In this document: piece after piece, positions 1 through 6,574 of the stretch
Layout of the letters: each line of letters starts with the position of its first letter
How positions within the stretch are numbered: the first letter of the stretch is position 1
NCBI GenBank assembly: GCA_035411265.1
Contig: DAONSQ010000011.1
Location: 1 to 14,840, forward strand
Reading direction: 5' to 3'
Length of the DNA stretch: 14,840 bases
Source: UBA1359 sp035411265
Lineage (GTDB): Bacteria; Patescibacteriota; Patescibacteriia; Patescibacteriales; Patescibacteriaceae
Program-made: the position numbers and the translations under genes
The notes under the pieces: model-generated
Told to the model about the DNA's origin: nothing
Databases searched by the model: none
The model's input: only the letters and a program-made list of their open reading frames with translations

Positions 1-108
1 CCGGCAATATCAATTGACCCATGGACAATGTGTCTAAGAAAATGGGTACCTCCCACAAGGTGGCTTCCTATGTGGCCATGGTTCACGGAATTTAATAAAC
101 TTTCTTAA
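1..108 (+). CDS. possible 3' end of an upstream gene (partial, unidentified)
   Basis: Frame 1 is open from the window edge to a TAA at 106-108, giving about 35 residues, unusually rich in tryptophan (five) and ending in EFNKLS. The stop overlaps the 5' arm of a terminator, as expected for the last gene of a transcription unit. I recognise no family. The GC-richer segment at 15-82 contains several short complementary patches (two CCATGG copies, CCCAC/GTGG), so it could instead be the 3' part of a structured RNA. With only the tail visible, neither reading can be decided. Confidence 0.25.
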   Translation, partial: PAISIDPWTMCLRKWVPPTRWLPMWPWFTEFNKLS

Positions 109-132
109 GGAGTCTTAACCGACTCCTTTTTT
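107..132 (+). terminator. Rho-independent terminator of the unit upstream of asnS
   Basis: An 8-bp stem AAGGAGTC (107-114) pairs with GACTCCTT (121-128) around the loop TTAACC, and the T run continues to 132. It lies before the asnS promoter, so it closes whatever comes in from the left edge rather than attenuating asnS. Confidence 0.85.
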
Positions 133-155
133 ATTTGTTAAAATGCCTATTTTCC

Positions 156-184
156 TTGTAAAAAACCATATCATTGGCTATACT
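156..184 (+). promoter_or_regulatory. sigma-70-type promoter of the asnS-HIT-gdhA operon
   Basis: TTGTAA (156-161), a 17-base spacer and TATACT (179-184) match a housekeeping promoter (4/6 and 5/6). The predicted start near 191 gives a leader of about 20 bases before the asnS ATG at 211, with no Shine-Dalgarno in it. Confidence 0.7.
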
Positions 185-210
185 GAAACTAATTTTACTG
201 TTATAAACAT

Positions 211-1605
211 ATGCTTTGCACTACTATTAAAAGCCTTTATCGGCAAACAGATCAGCATCTCGGCCAAAAAATAGCCGTAGCTGGCTGGATCAGGACTTCT
301 CGGTCGTCTAAAGAGGTTGGTTTTATTGAGCTTAACGACGGAACTTTTTTCAAGAATCTTCAGGTAGTTTTTGAAAGCAATCTAGCCAATTTTAGCGATA
401 TTGAAAAATTATCGATTGGTTCTTCTTTAAAAATCGAAGGCACTTTGATTAAGTCGCCAGCCGAAGGCCAGATTTTTGAACTTAAAGCTGAAAATATTAT
501 TATTGTTAATGCTGCTTTGCCTGATTTTCCTTTGCAAAAAAAGCGGCATAGCTTTGAATTCTTAAGAGAAATCGCCCACTTAAGACCGCGCAGCAATACG
601 TTTATGGCGGTTTTTCGTCTGCGTTCGGTTTTGAGCTATGCTATCCACCAGTTTTTTCAAAACGAAGGCTTTTCCTATATCCATACCCCAATTATTTCCG
701 GCAGTGATGCCGAAGGAGCTGGTGAAATGTTTGCGGTAACTTCCTTTGATTTAAATCAGCCGCTGCCTAAAACCGAAGCTGGCCAAGTTGACTACGCTAA
801 GGATTATTTTGGCCGCAAAACTGGCCTGACTGTCAGTGGCCAGCTGGAAGCTGAAACTATGATTATGGGTCTCAATCGGGTCTACACTTTTGGTCCGACT
901 TTTCGGGCCGAAAAATCAACTACGCCACGCCACGCTTGTGAATTCTGGATGATTGAGCCGGAAATGGCTTTTGCCAACCTAGAGGATGATATGGTTTTGG
1001 CTGAAAAGATGATCAAATATTTAGTTAATTATGTTCTCAAAGAACTGCCGGAAGAAATGGAGTTTTTCAACAAATTCATTGATCCGACTTTACTGGAAAG
1101 ATTAAATGCTTTAGTGAGTTCCGAATTTAAACGGATGACTTATACCGAAGCCGTCGAAATTTTGAAACAATCCGGTAAAAAGTTTGATTATCCGGTTGAA
1201 TGGGGTATTGATTTGCAGACTGAACATGAGCGCTATCTGACCGAAGAAGTCATCAAGGGGCCGGTTTTTTTGACTGATTATCCCAAGGACATCAAAGCCT
1301 TTTATATGCGCCTCAATGATGACGGCAAAACTGTAGCAGCCACTGACTTGTTAGTTCCGGGAGTTGGTGAAATTATTGGCGGCAGCCAAAGAGAGGAGCG
1401 TTTAGCTAATCTGGAAAAAAGAATTGCCGAGCTCGGCCTTAAGCCCGAAGATTATTGGTGGTATCTTGATTTGCGAAAATATGGTTCAGTCGAACATGCT
1501 GGTTTCGGTCTAGGTTTTGAAAGACTGATTATGTATCTGAGCGGTATGGCTAATATCCGCGATGTTGTTCCTTTCCCTCGTGTCTTAAATAACGCTGAGT
1601 TTTAA
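211..1605 (+). CDS. asnS: asparaginyl-tRNA synthetase (AsnRS)
   Basis: This cytoplasmic class IIb synthetase activates asparagine with ATP and charges tRNA-Asn. An OB-fold anticodon-binding domain occupies about residues 20-105 (AVAGWIRTSR, FIELNDGTFFKNLQVVFE), followed by the class II catalytic core. Motif 2 reads FRAEKSTTPRH (231-241) and motif 3 GFGLGFERL (431-439). The C-terminal RDVVPFPR (450-457) and the insertion FDLNQPLPKTEAGQVDYAKD separate AsnRS from AspRS. The length, 464 aa, is that of E. coli AsnRS, so the gene is complete. The ATG at 211 fits the family N-terminus (TTIKSLY) and has no Shine-Dalgarno. It heads an operon whose next ORF begins 4 bases after the stop. A dedicated AsnRS implies direct tRNA-Asn charging, without sole reliance on the transamidation route. 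Confidence 0.97.
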   Translation: MLCTTIKSLYRQTDQHLGQKIAVAGWIRTSRSSKEVGFIELNDGTFFKNLQVVFESNLANFSDIEKLSIGSSLKIEGTLIKSPAEGQIFELKAENIIIVNAALPDFPLQKKRHSFEFLREIAHLRPRSNTFMAVFRLRSVLSYAIHQFFQNEGFSYIHTPIISGSDAEGAGEMFAVTSFDLNQPLPKTEAGQVDYAKDYFGRKTGLTVSGQLEAETMIMGLNRVYTFGPTFRAEKSTTPRHACEFWMIEPEMAFANLEDDMVLAEKMIKYLVNYVLKELPEEMEFFNKFIDPTLLERLNALVSSEFKRMTYTEAVEILKQSGKKFDYPVEWGIDLQTEHERYLTEEVIKGPVFLTDYPKDIKAFYMRLNDDGKTVAATDLLVPGVGEIIGGSQREERLANLEKRIAELGLKPEDYWWYLDLRKYGSVEHAGFGLGFERLIMYLSGMANIRDVVPFPRVLNNAEF

Positions 1606-1609
1606 TTTT

Positions 1610-2086
1610 ATGCAAAACAGCTGCATTTTTTGTGAAATTGTCGCTGGTCGTATCAAGACGCCGGGAGTTTTTTGGGAGGATGAGGAGTTTATGGCCTTTT
1701 TATCAATTGATCCTAATACTAAGGGGTTTTCTTGTGTTATTCCTAAAGAGCACTATGGTAGCGATGTCTTAAAGATGCCGGATGAGGTTCTTTCTCGGTT
1801 TGTTTTAGCAGCTAAAAGAGTCGCAGCTATTTTGGAAAACTATTTTACCGATGTTGGCCGAGTCGGTTTGGTTATGGAAGGCACTGGCATCAATCATGCT
1901 CATATCAAACTAGTTCCAATGCATCAGACTGAGGATTTAAAAAATGGTCAGTGGCGGCAATATCTTTCGGGCCAGGAGTTTTGGTTTGACCGCTATGACG
2001 GCTGGATTTCTTCGTCAGCCGGTCCGATGGCCAGTGAAGATGACCTAAAAGAATTGGCTGAAAATATCCGTAAGTCTTATAACTAA
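1610..2086 (+). CDS. HIT-family (histidine triad) protein with altered triad
   Basis: HIT proteins are cytoplasmic nucleotidyl hydrolases or transferases acting on AMP conjugates, such as aminoacyl-AMP or dinucleoside polyphosphates. The 158-aa ORF has the Hint-like start CIFCEI (C5, C8), FLSIDPNTKGFSCVIPKEHY (31-49) where H48 is a likely zinc ligand with C5 and C8, and the active-site strand NHAHIKLVP (95-103). The second histidine, H98, the usual nucleophile, is present. The third triad position is lysine (K100) instead of histidine, a departure from HxHxHxx. A C-terminal extension (about 104-158, rich in Trp and acidic residues) lies beyond the core. The gene sits 4 bases after asnS and 8 before gdhA, so it is cotranscribed. 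Substrate unknown; clearing of aminoacyl-adenylates beside a synthetase gene is only a guess. Confidence 0.88.
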   Translation: MQNSCIFCEIVAGRIKTPGVFWEDEEFMAFLSIDPNTKGFSCVIPKEHYGSDVLKMPDEVLSRFVLAAKRVAAILENYFTDVGRVGLVMEGTGINHAHIKLVPMHQTEDLKNGQWRQYLSGQEFWFDRYDGWISSSAGPMASEDDLKELAENIRKSYN

Positions 2087-2094
2087 AACTAGAT

Positions 2095-3429
2095 ATGTTT
2101 AATGCTGTAGAATTTGTTGAGGCCGTTCGTCTCAAAAACGCTAATGAACCGGAATTTATTCAGGCTGTTGAGGAAGTGGTTGAATCGCTGGCTGATTTTT
2201 TAAATGATAATCCAATTTATTTGGAGCAAAAAATACTAGAACGCTTGGTGGAACCAGAAAGGACGATTATTTTTCGAGTACCTTGGACTAATGATGCTGG
2301 CCAGATTCAAATTAATCGCGGTTTTCGAGTCCAGTTTAATAGCGCTATTGGTCCCTATAAGGGCGGTTTGCGTTTTCATCCGACAGTTAATTTAAGTATT
2401 TTGAAATTTCTTGGCTTTGAACAGATTTTTAAGAATAGTTTAACCGGTCTGCCTTTGGGTGGCGGCAAGGGTGGCAGTGATTTTGATCCTCATGGTAAAA
2501 GTGATTTAGAAATCATGCGTTTTTGTCAAAGTTTTATGACCGAACTTTATCGTCATATTGGTGCAGATACTGATGTTCCGGCTGGTGATATCGGGGTGGG
2601 CGCTAGAGAAATCGGCTATTTATTTGGCCAATATAAACGTTTGCAGCAAGAGTATAGTGGCGTTCTTACTGGCAAGGGACTTGGCTGGGGTGGTAGCAAT
2701 GTTCGTACTGAAGCCACTGGTTATGGTTTGGTTTATTTTGTGGCTGAAATGTTAAAAACTAAGGGTCAGGAACTAGCTGACAAGACGGTTATTGTTTCTG
2801 GATCAGGTAATGTGGCTCAATACGCTGTAGAAAAAGCTATTCAACTCGGCGCTAAAGTGGTGACTATGTCTGATTCTGATGGCACAATCCATGACTTAGC
2901 TGGAATAACTTTAGAAAAATTAGCTTATATTAAAGAGTTAAAAAATGTCCGTCGCGGTCGGCTGGAGGAATATGCTGAAAAATATGGTGCTGAGTATTTG
3001 GCTAATAAGCGTCCGTGGTCAGTTAAAGCTGACATTGCTTTGCCTTGTGCTACGCAAAATGAAATCAGCTTGACTGATGCTGAACAAATGGTAGCTAATG
3101 GGATTATTTTGGTTGGTGAAGGCGCTAATATGCCAACCACGCCAGAAGCTTTGAAACTGTTTCGTGATAAGCAAATTCTATTTTCGCCAAGCAAAGCTTC
3201 TAACGCTGGCGGAGTAGCAGTTTCCGGTTTAGAAATGAGCCAGAATAGTTTACGTTTGTCTTGGTCTCGCCAGGAAGTTGATCAAAATCTGCAACAGATT
3301 ATGCGCGATATTCATGCCAAGATTGCTGAATATGGCCAGCAGGGCTCGACAATTGATTATGTTAAGGGAGCCAATATTGCCGGCTTTAAACGAGTTGCTG
3401 ATGCCATGCTCGCTCAAGGACTGGTTTAA
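2095..3429 (+). CDS. gdhA: glutamate dehydrogenase (GdhA type, probably NADP-dependent)
   Basis: It catalyses reversible reductive amination of 2-oxoglutarate with ammonia to glutamate, linking carbon and nitrogen metabolism in the cytoplasm. The 444 residues match the roughly 450-aa hexameric bacterial class. The substrate-binding region has GPYKGGLRFHP (86-96) and LGGGKGGSDFDP (121-132) with catalytic K125, then DVPAGDIGVGAREIG (160-174) with the conserved Asp165. The Rossmann fold begins at VIVSGSGNVAQYAVEKA (232-248) and the second strand ends in SDSDG (259-263). Cofactor preference is inferred from overall GdhA resemblance. It is the last gene of the asnS operon, 8 bases after the HIT gene. 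No clear terminator follows, so some readthrough into the next gene is possible. All expected catalytic residues are present. Confidence 0.96.
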   Translation: MFNAVEFVEAVRLKNANEPEFIQAVEEVVESLADFLNDNPIYLEQKILERLVEPERTIIFRVPWTNDAGQIQINRGFRVQFNSAIGPYKGGLRFHPTVNLSILKFLGFEQIFKNSLTGLPLGGGKGGSDFDPHGKSDLEIMRFCQSFMTELYRHIGADTDVPAGDIGVGAREIGYLFGQYKRLQQEYSGVLTGKGLGWGGSNVRTEATGYGLVYFVAEMLKTKGQELADKTVIVSGSGNVAQYAVEKAIQLGAKVVTMSDSDGTIHDLAGITLEKLAYIKELKNVRRGRLEEYAEKYGAEYLANKRPWSVKADIALPCATQNEISLTDAEQMVANGIILVGEGANMPTTPEALKLFRDKQILFSPSKASNAGGVAVSGLEMSQNSLRLSWSRQEVDQNLQQIMRDIHAKIAEYGQQGSTIDYVKGANIAGFKRVADAMLAQGLV

Positions 3430-3434
3430 GATGT

Positions 3435-3463
3435 TTGACAAAAGTCTCAATAATTAGTAGGTT
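3435..3463 (+). promoter_or_regulatory. possible promoter of the 188-aa ORF
   Basis: A perfect TTGACA (3435-3440) lies 5 bases after the gdhA stop. At 17 bases spacing the -10 position is TAGGTT (3458-3463), a poor match. The predicted start near 3470 would leave a leader containing the strong Shine-Dalgarno. Plausible but weak. Confidence 0.35.
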
Positions 3464-3484
3464 TGAGTATTGCCAAGATAAAAT

Positions 3485-3494
3485 AAAGGAGGTG
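3485..3494 (+). promoter_or_regulatory. consensus Shine-Dalgarno of the 188-aa ORF
   Basis: AAAGGAGGTG ends four bases before the ATG at 3499 (six bases from GGAGG), an almost perfect anti-16S match. It fixes the start codon. It is the only strong ribosome-binding site in the window. Confidence 0.9.
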
Positions 3495-3498
3495 GAAT

Positions 3499-4065
3499 AT
3501 GGCAACTTATCGTCCTCACGAAGAGTTTGAGGTTTTATTGTCCAATGGTCAGAGCTGTTGCAAGACAGCGCGACTGTGGCATGTTTTTGAAGGGCGTGGT
3601 CAACAGCGAGCTATGCTAACTAATTTAGGTGGCGTTCTTGGTTGTTGGCAAGAAAATAACGATGTACCTTATAACAGAAATCAAGCCCATGTCGATGTCA
3701 TGAGAGAAGAGCTGATGTCAATGGATTGGAATGATGATTTGGTTTTAGCAGCTATTTGCTTACTGAAAAACAAAGGCTATGACAATTTAATTGATTTGTT
3801 ACCAGATTTAACTCAACCGAATAAATTTAGCTTTTATTATGGTCACATTTTGAAAGCTTTATTTATTCATGAAAAGTATCATCTCGAAACCATTGGTAGT
3901 TTGGTTAATGGCCGACTTAATGTCGTTGATCAAAATGGTAAAATTTTTCAAAGCTGTTATTATAATTTGCGAGAAAATTTCTTATCAGCTGAGCTTGAAG
4001 ATCAGTCAGTAATGCTTGATTATCTAAAAAAAGAGGGTGGTCGTTTTTTGGCCACTTATATTTAA
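3499..4065 (+). CDS. unrecognised 188-aa protein, strong ribosome-binding site
   Basis: I recognise no family. The ORF is supported by a consensus Shine-Dalgarno, its own terminator 5 bases after the stop, and codon use like its neighbours. It has no signal peptide or membrane span and looks like a soluble, mainly helical protein. Cysteines include a CC pair (20-21). The middle (about 65-135) is rich in aromatic residues, Asp and Asn (MDWNDDLVLAAICLL, FSFYYGHILKALFIHEKYH), and the tail is charged. No catalytic motif stands out; the HEKYH near residue 124 resembles a metal-binding HExxH only superficially, because the second His is at the wrong distance. It stands between two operons as an apparent single-gene unit. 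The strong initiation signal suggests high expression. Confidence 0.8.
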   Translation: MATYRPHEEFEVLLSNGQSCCKTARLWHVFEGRGQQRAMLTNLGGVLGCWQENNDVPYNRNQAHVDVMREELMSMDWNDDLVLAAICLLKNKGYDNLIDLLPDLTQPNKFSFYYGHILKALFIHEKYHLETIGSLVNGRLNVVDQNGKIFQSCYYNLRENFLSAELEDQSVMLDYLKKEGGRFLATYI

Positions 4066-4070
4066 CTTTT

Positions 4071-4098
4071 AAGCGGTTCTTTAGGGGACCGCTTTTTT
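4071..4098 (+). terminator. Rho-independent terminator after the 188-aa ORF
   Basis: AAGCGGTTCT (4071-4080) pairs with 4085-4094 (GGGACCGCTT, two G-T wobbles) around the loop TTAG, followed by a T run to 4098. Confidence 0.88.
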
Positions 4099-4127
4099 CA
4101 ACAAAAAAGTTAAAAATACTGTATAAT
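4098..4127 (+). promoter_or_regulatory. promoter of the RIO kinase operon, predicted leaderless
   Basis: TATAAT (4122-4127) is a perfect -10; TCAACA (4098-4103) at an 18-base spacing is a 4/6 -35. Six bases separate the -10 from the ATG at 4134, so the expected start nucleotide is the A of the start codon and the mRNA would lack a leader. Confidence 0.7.
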
Positions 4128-4133
4128 AAAAAT

Positions 4134-4835
4134 ATGCAGAATGATTATTTACAACAAACCATTGAACAGATAAAAAAACTTGATCACCAAGTTGAAATTA
4201 TTTCTGAAATCAAGTCAGGCAAGGAAGCGGAAGTTTACCGTGTGTTTTTTGATGGGCAATTGGCGGCATTGAAAATTTATCGTGACACTAATGAGAAAAA
4301 TTTTAACAAGACCGATCAATACTTAGCTGGCAAAAATTATCATCGTTTGTCGCAGCGCAAGGCAGTGGCTAAGGGCAATAGTTTTGCTAAAAAATTAAAG
4401 CAAGACAATTGGCTCAAGCGAGAGTTTTATCTTTTGGAAAAATTATATCAGTTGGGCGCCTTGATTCCTCGACCAATTTTAGCTAGTGAGCAGGCTATTG
4501 TCATGGAACTTTTAGGTGATGAACAGCAAGTTGCTCCTCGGCTTTGTGAAGTTAAATTAACAGCTGCTGAAGCAGATGATATTTTTAAACAAGTGATTGA
4601 AACCATGCTGATTCTTTGGCAAGCCGGTCTGGTTCATGCTGATTTATCAGAGTATAATATTTTACTTTGGCAACAAAAACCTTATTTAATTGATTTTCCT
4701 CAGGCCGTTGATGTTCGCCATCATCCTGAGTATAATAAACTTTTAGAGCGTGATTTATATAATATTGTTAAATTTTTCCGAAAGTTTATTGAAATTGATT
4801 TAACTCAGGTTAGAAATCTCTTTAAAGATAAATAA
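4134..4835 (+). CDS. RIO1-like serine/threonine protein kinase
   Basis: RIO kinases are atypical protein kinases; archaeal and eukaryotic members act in small-subunit ribosome maturation, while bacterial ones are poorly known. This 233-aa ORF has the RIO nucleotide loop SGKEAEVYRV (28-37), a lysine in ALKIYR (K47), the helix REFYLLEKLYQLGALIPRPI (96-115), the hinge IVMELLGDE (122-130), the catalytic loop HADLSEYNILLW (168-179) with D170 and N175, and the metal-binding strand LIDFPQAVDVRHHP (185-198) with D187. All key residues are present, so it should be active. It is the first gene of a six-gene operon (next ATG 5 bases on) from a promoter predicted to give a leaderless mRNA. Substrates are unknown; an ATPase-like role, as proposed for some RIO proteins, is also possible. 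Confidence 0.93.
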   Translation: MQNDYLQQTIEQIKKLDHQVEIISEIKSGKEAEVYRVFFDGQLAALKIYRDTNEKNFNKTDQYLAGKNYHRLSQRKAVAKGNSFAKKLKQDNWLKREFYLLEKLYQLGALIPRPILASEQAIVMELLGDEQQVAPRLCEVKLTAAEADDIFKQVIETMLILWQAGLVHADLSEYNILLWQQKPYLIDFPQAVDVRHHPEYNKLLERDLYNIVKFFRKFIEIDLTQVRNLFKDK

Positions 4836-4840
4836 AATAT

Positions 4841-5563
4841 ATGAAAAAACTGTGGTTTAAGGCAAAAAAATATGGTTATGGCTGGTATCCAGTTACTTGG
4901 GAGGGCTGGTTAACGATTGCTATTTACGTGTTGTTATTGATTGGTACCGGCAGTTTTTTTCCGCAATATATTGAGCGTCAACCATTTGTTTATTTTGGTT
5001 GGGTAATACTATTAACAGCCGTCTTGATTTATGTTTCTTATAAAACTGGGGAAAAAGCTCGCTGGCGTTGGGGTGAAGATAAGCTGCGACAAGTGAGCTT
5101 AGTTTTTTTAGTTAAAAAAGAAAATAATCAGATTACTGATGTCTGTTTAGCTATGAAAAAAAGAGGTTTTGGTGTTAATCGTTGGAATGGTGTTGGCGGT
5201 AAAATGGATTTAGGTGAAACAATTGAAGAGACAGCAATTAGGGAAACTCAAGAAGAAATTTGTGTTGATTTGACCGAAATAGAAAAAGTGGCAGTGATCG
5301 ATTTTTATTTTCCCCATAATCCGGGCTTCAATCAGCAGGTTCATGCTTATTTGGCTGAATCTTGGGAGGGGAACCCTATAGAAACTGAAGAGATGCGGCC
5401 GCAGTGGTTTAAGGTTGCTGATATTCCTTATCAAGAGATGTGGTCTGATGATGAATTTTGGTTACCGCAAGTTTTGGCTGGCCAAAAAGTGCGAGCTAAG
5501 TTTACTTTCAGTGAACAAGAAGCTCCAGTTGAACAAGATGTTAAAATAGTTGATAGTTTTTAA
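4841..5563 (+). CDS. membrane-anchored MTH1-like NUDIX hydrolase
   Basis: The C-terminal part resembles MTH1/MutT enzymes, which hydrolyse 8-oxo-dGTP and related oxidised nucleotides to monophosphates. The NUDIX box runs from G120 to V142: K121-G125, E126, then RETQEEI with R134, E135, E138 and E139; the usual late glycine is C141. RWNGVGGK before it, and MRPQWF...IPYQEMWSDDEFWLP (185-209) after it, are strikingly like human MTH1, including the substrate-base region (MW-DD-W-P). Residues 1-80 form a separate membrane module: an aromatic GYGWYP-TWEGW start, then hydrophobic helices at about 22-39 and 50-67, which probably put the enzyme on the cytoplasmic face. The gene lies 5 bases after the RIO kinase and 11 before the flavodoxin gene. 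Fold assignment is secure; substrate is inferred from resemblance. Confidence 0.92.
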   Translation: MKKLWFKAKKYGYGWYPVTWEGWLTIAIYVLLLIGTGSFFPQYIERQPFVYFGWVILLTAVLIYVSYKTGEKARWRWGEDKLRQVSLVFLVKKENNQITDVCLAMKKRGFGVNRWNGVGGKMDLGETIEETAIRETQEEICVDLTEIEKVAVIDFYFPHNPGFNQQVHAYLAESWEGNPIETEEMRPQWFKVADIPYQEMWSDDEFWLPQVLAGQKVRAKFTFSEQEAPVEQDVKIVDSF

Positions 5564-5574
5564 AATAAATATTT

Positions 5575-6045
5575 ATGAAGAATTTAATTGTTTTTTATTC
5601 TCGCAGCGGGGTAACCAAGCAGCTAGCTGAGAAAATTAAGGGTTTGACTGGTTGGGAAATTTTAGAACTAATGGATAGCCAAAATAGGCAAGGTTTTTCT
5701 GGTTATGTTAAGGCTTGTTGGCAGGCTTTAACTGGCAAGACTACCGAAATCCAATCTTTGAGTCATGATTTGTCTAGTTATGATTGCGTAATCGTTGGTA
5801 CGCCGATTTGGGCTGGCGCCATGGCACCAGCGGTTCGAACTTTCTTGCAAAAAGAGCAGAGCAAAATTAAAGAATTGGCTTTTTTCTGTAGTATGGGTGG
5901 GGCTAACGACCAGGGCTTGTTTAGTAAAATGGCGGCTGCCATTAATCGTCAACCTAAAGCGACAATGGCCATTCGGACTAAACAAGTGCTGGAAGATGAT
6001 TGTTTAGGCGAAGTCGAGAGTTTTATTGAGGTGATTAATCAATAA
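5575..6045 (+). CDS. flavodoxin-like protein (FMN-binding)
   Basis: This is a small flavodoxin-fold protein, probably carrying FMN and used in one- or two-electron transfer, with partners unknown. It has the phosphate-binding loop YSRSGVTKQLAE (8-19) at the end of strand 1, matching the (S/T)xTGxT-type loop, then VIVGTPIWAGAMAPAVRTFL (72-91), the usual second FMN-contact segment, and FFCSMGGAND (103-112) as the third. At 156 aa it is a stand-alone domain with no fused partner. It is more like the short COG0716-type flavodoxins or NAD(P)H-quinone-type proteins than a classic acidic flavodoxin. It is the third gene of the operon, with the next gene 5 bases downstream, and an AT-rich stretch rather than a Shine-Dalgarno before the ATG. 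Confidence 0.87.
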   Translation: MKNLIVFYSRSGVTKQLAEKIKGLTGWEILELMDSQNRQGFSGYVKACWQALTGKTTEIQSLSHDLSSYDCVIVGTPIWAGAMAPAVRTFLQKEQSKIKELAFFCSMGGANDQGLFSKMAAAINRQPKATMAIRTKQVLEDDCLGEVESFIEVINQ

Positions 6046-6050
6046 TTTTT

Positions 6051-6557
6051 ATGCCCGGTCGCTGGGTTACGGTAAATGATAAGATGCAACAAGGTTATCG
6101 TTATCAACTAACCGAGCCAAGCGGGTCTAATTTTGCCACTGATTTTAAGCCACAGTTAACGCCAAAAGAAATGTTGGCCTTAGGAGTTTTTGGCGGTCGT
6201 TATTTAACTGATTGTCAAAATGAATTTCCGACTGATTGGTTTACTAGAGCTAAGCTTTGCTCATTAGAACACCGAGCTGAATTGAATTATTTTGGTATTA
6301 ATGCCAGTCAGCCACTGTCAGTTTGGCGTAGTAAGGGTTGGATTCATCCCGATGATCCGCGCGGCTGGTTTCAATGGTATTGCCGTTATTATCTGGGACG
6401 GCGCCATGAAGATGATCGGCGCCAGATTGGGCGCTGGAGAGCAATGGCCAGACATATTGCTCAGATTAGAAAGTATTGTTTGCCTGGTGATTTAAATTGC
6501 CGTCGTCGTCAACGACAAGCAGTATTGCATTGGGCTTATGATAGTCGACTTATTTAG
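6051..6557 (+). CDS. conserved protein of unknown function (Trp/Arg-rich, 168 aa)
   Basis: I know no function for it. The sequence is basic, rich in Arg, Trp, Tyr and Asp, and has strongly motif-like blocks: GYRYQLTEPSGSNF (15-28), FKPQLTPKEMLALGVFGG (32-49), NASQPLSVWRSKGWIHP (84-100), DDPRGWFQWYCRYYLGRR (101-118) and RQRQAVLHWAYDSR (153-166). From memory, near-identical blocks occur in uncharacterised proteins of other bacteria and of fungi or plants, which would make this an unusually conserved orphan family. I could not check that here. There is no signal peptide or membrane span. Four cysteines (C55, C70, C143, C150) do not form an obvious zinc site. It starts 5 bases after the flavodoxin stop and ends in TAG 17 bases before the next ATG, so it is cotranscribed. 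Composition suggests a soluble, perhaps nucleic-acid-contacting, protein. Confidence 0.85.
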   Translation: MPGRWVTVNDKMQQGYRYQLTEPSGSNFATDFKPQLTPKEMLALGVFGGRYLTDCQNEFPTDWFTRAKLCSLEHRAELNYFGINASQPLSVWRSKGWIHPDDPRGWFQWYCRYYLGRRHEDDRRQIGRWRAMARHIAQIRKYCLPGDLNCRRRQRQAVLHWAYDSRLI

Positions 6558-6574
6558 TTTTATTTTTAAACTGC

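Noticed and set aside
40..132. T-box riboswitch controlling asnS (TGGGTACC followed by a terminator before a synthetase gene)
   Set aside because: The match to the T-box core is poor, I find no antiterminator pairing with the 5' arm of the terminator, and a good asnS promoter lies after the terminator.
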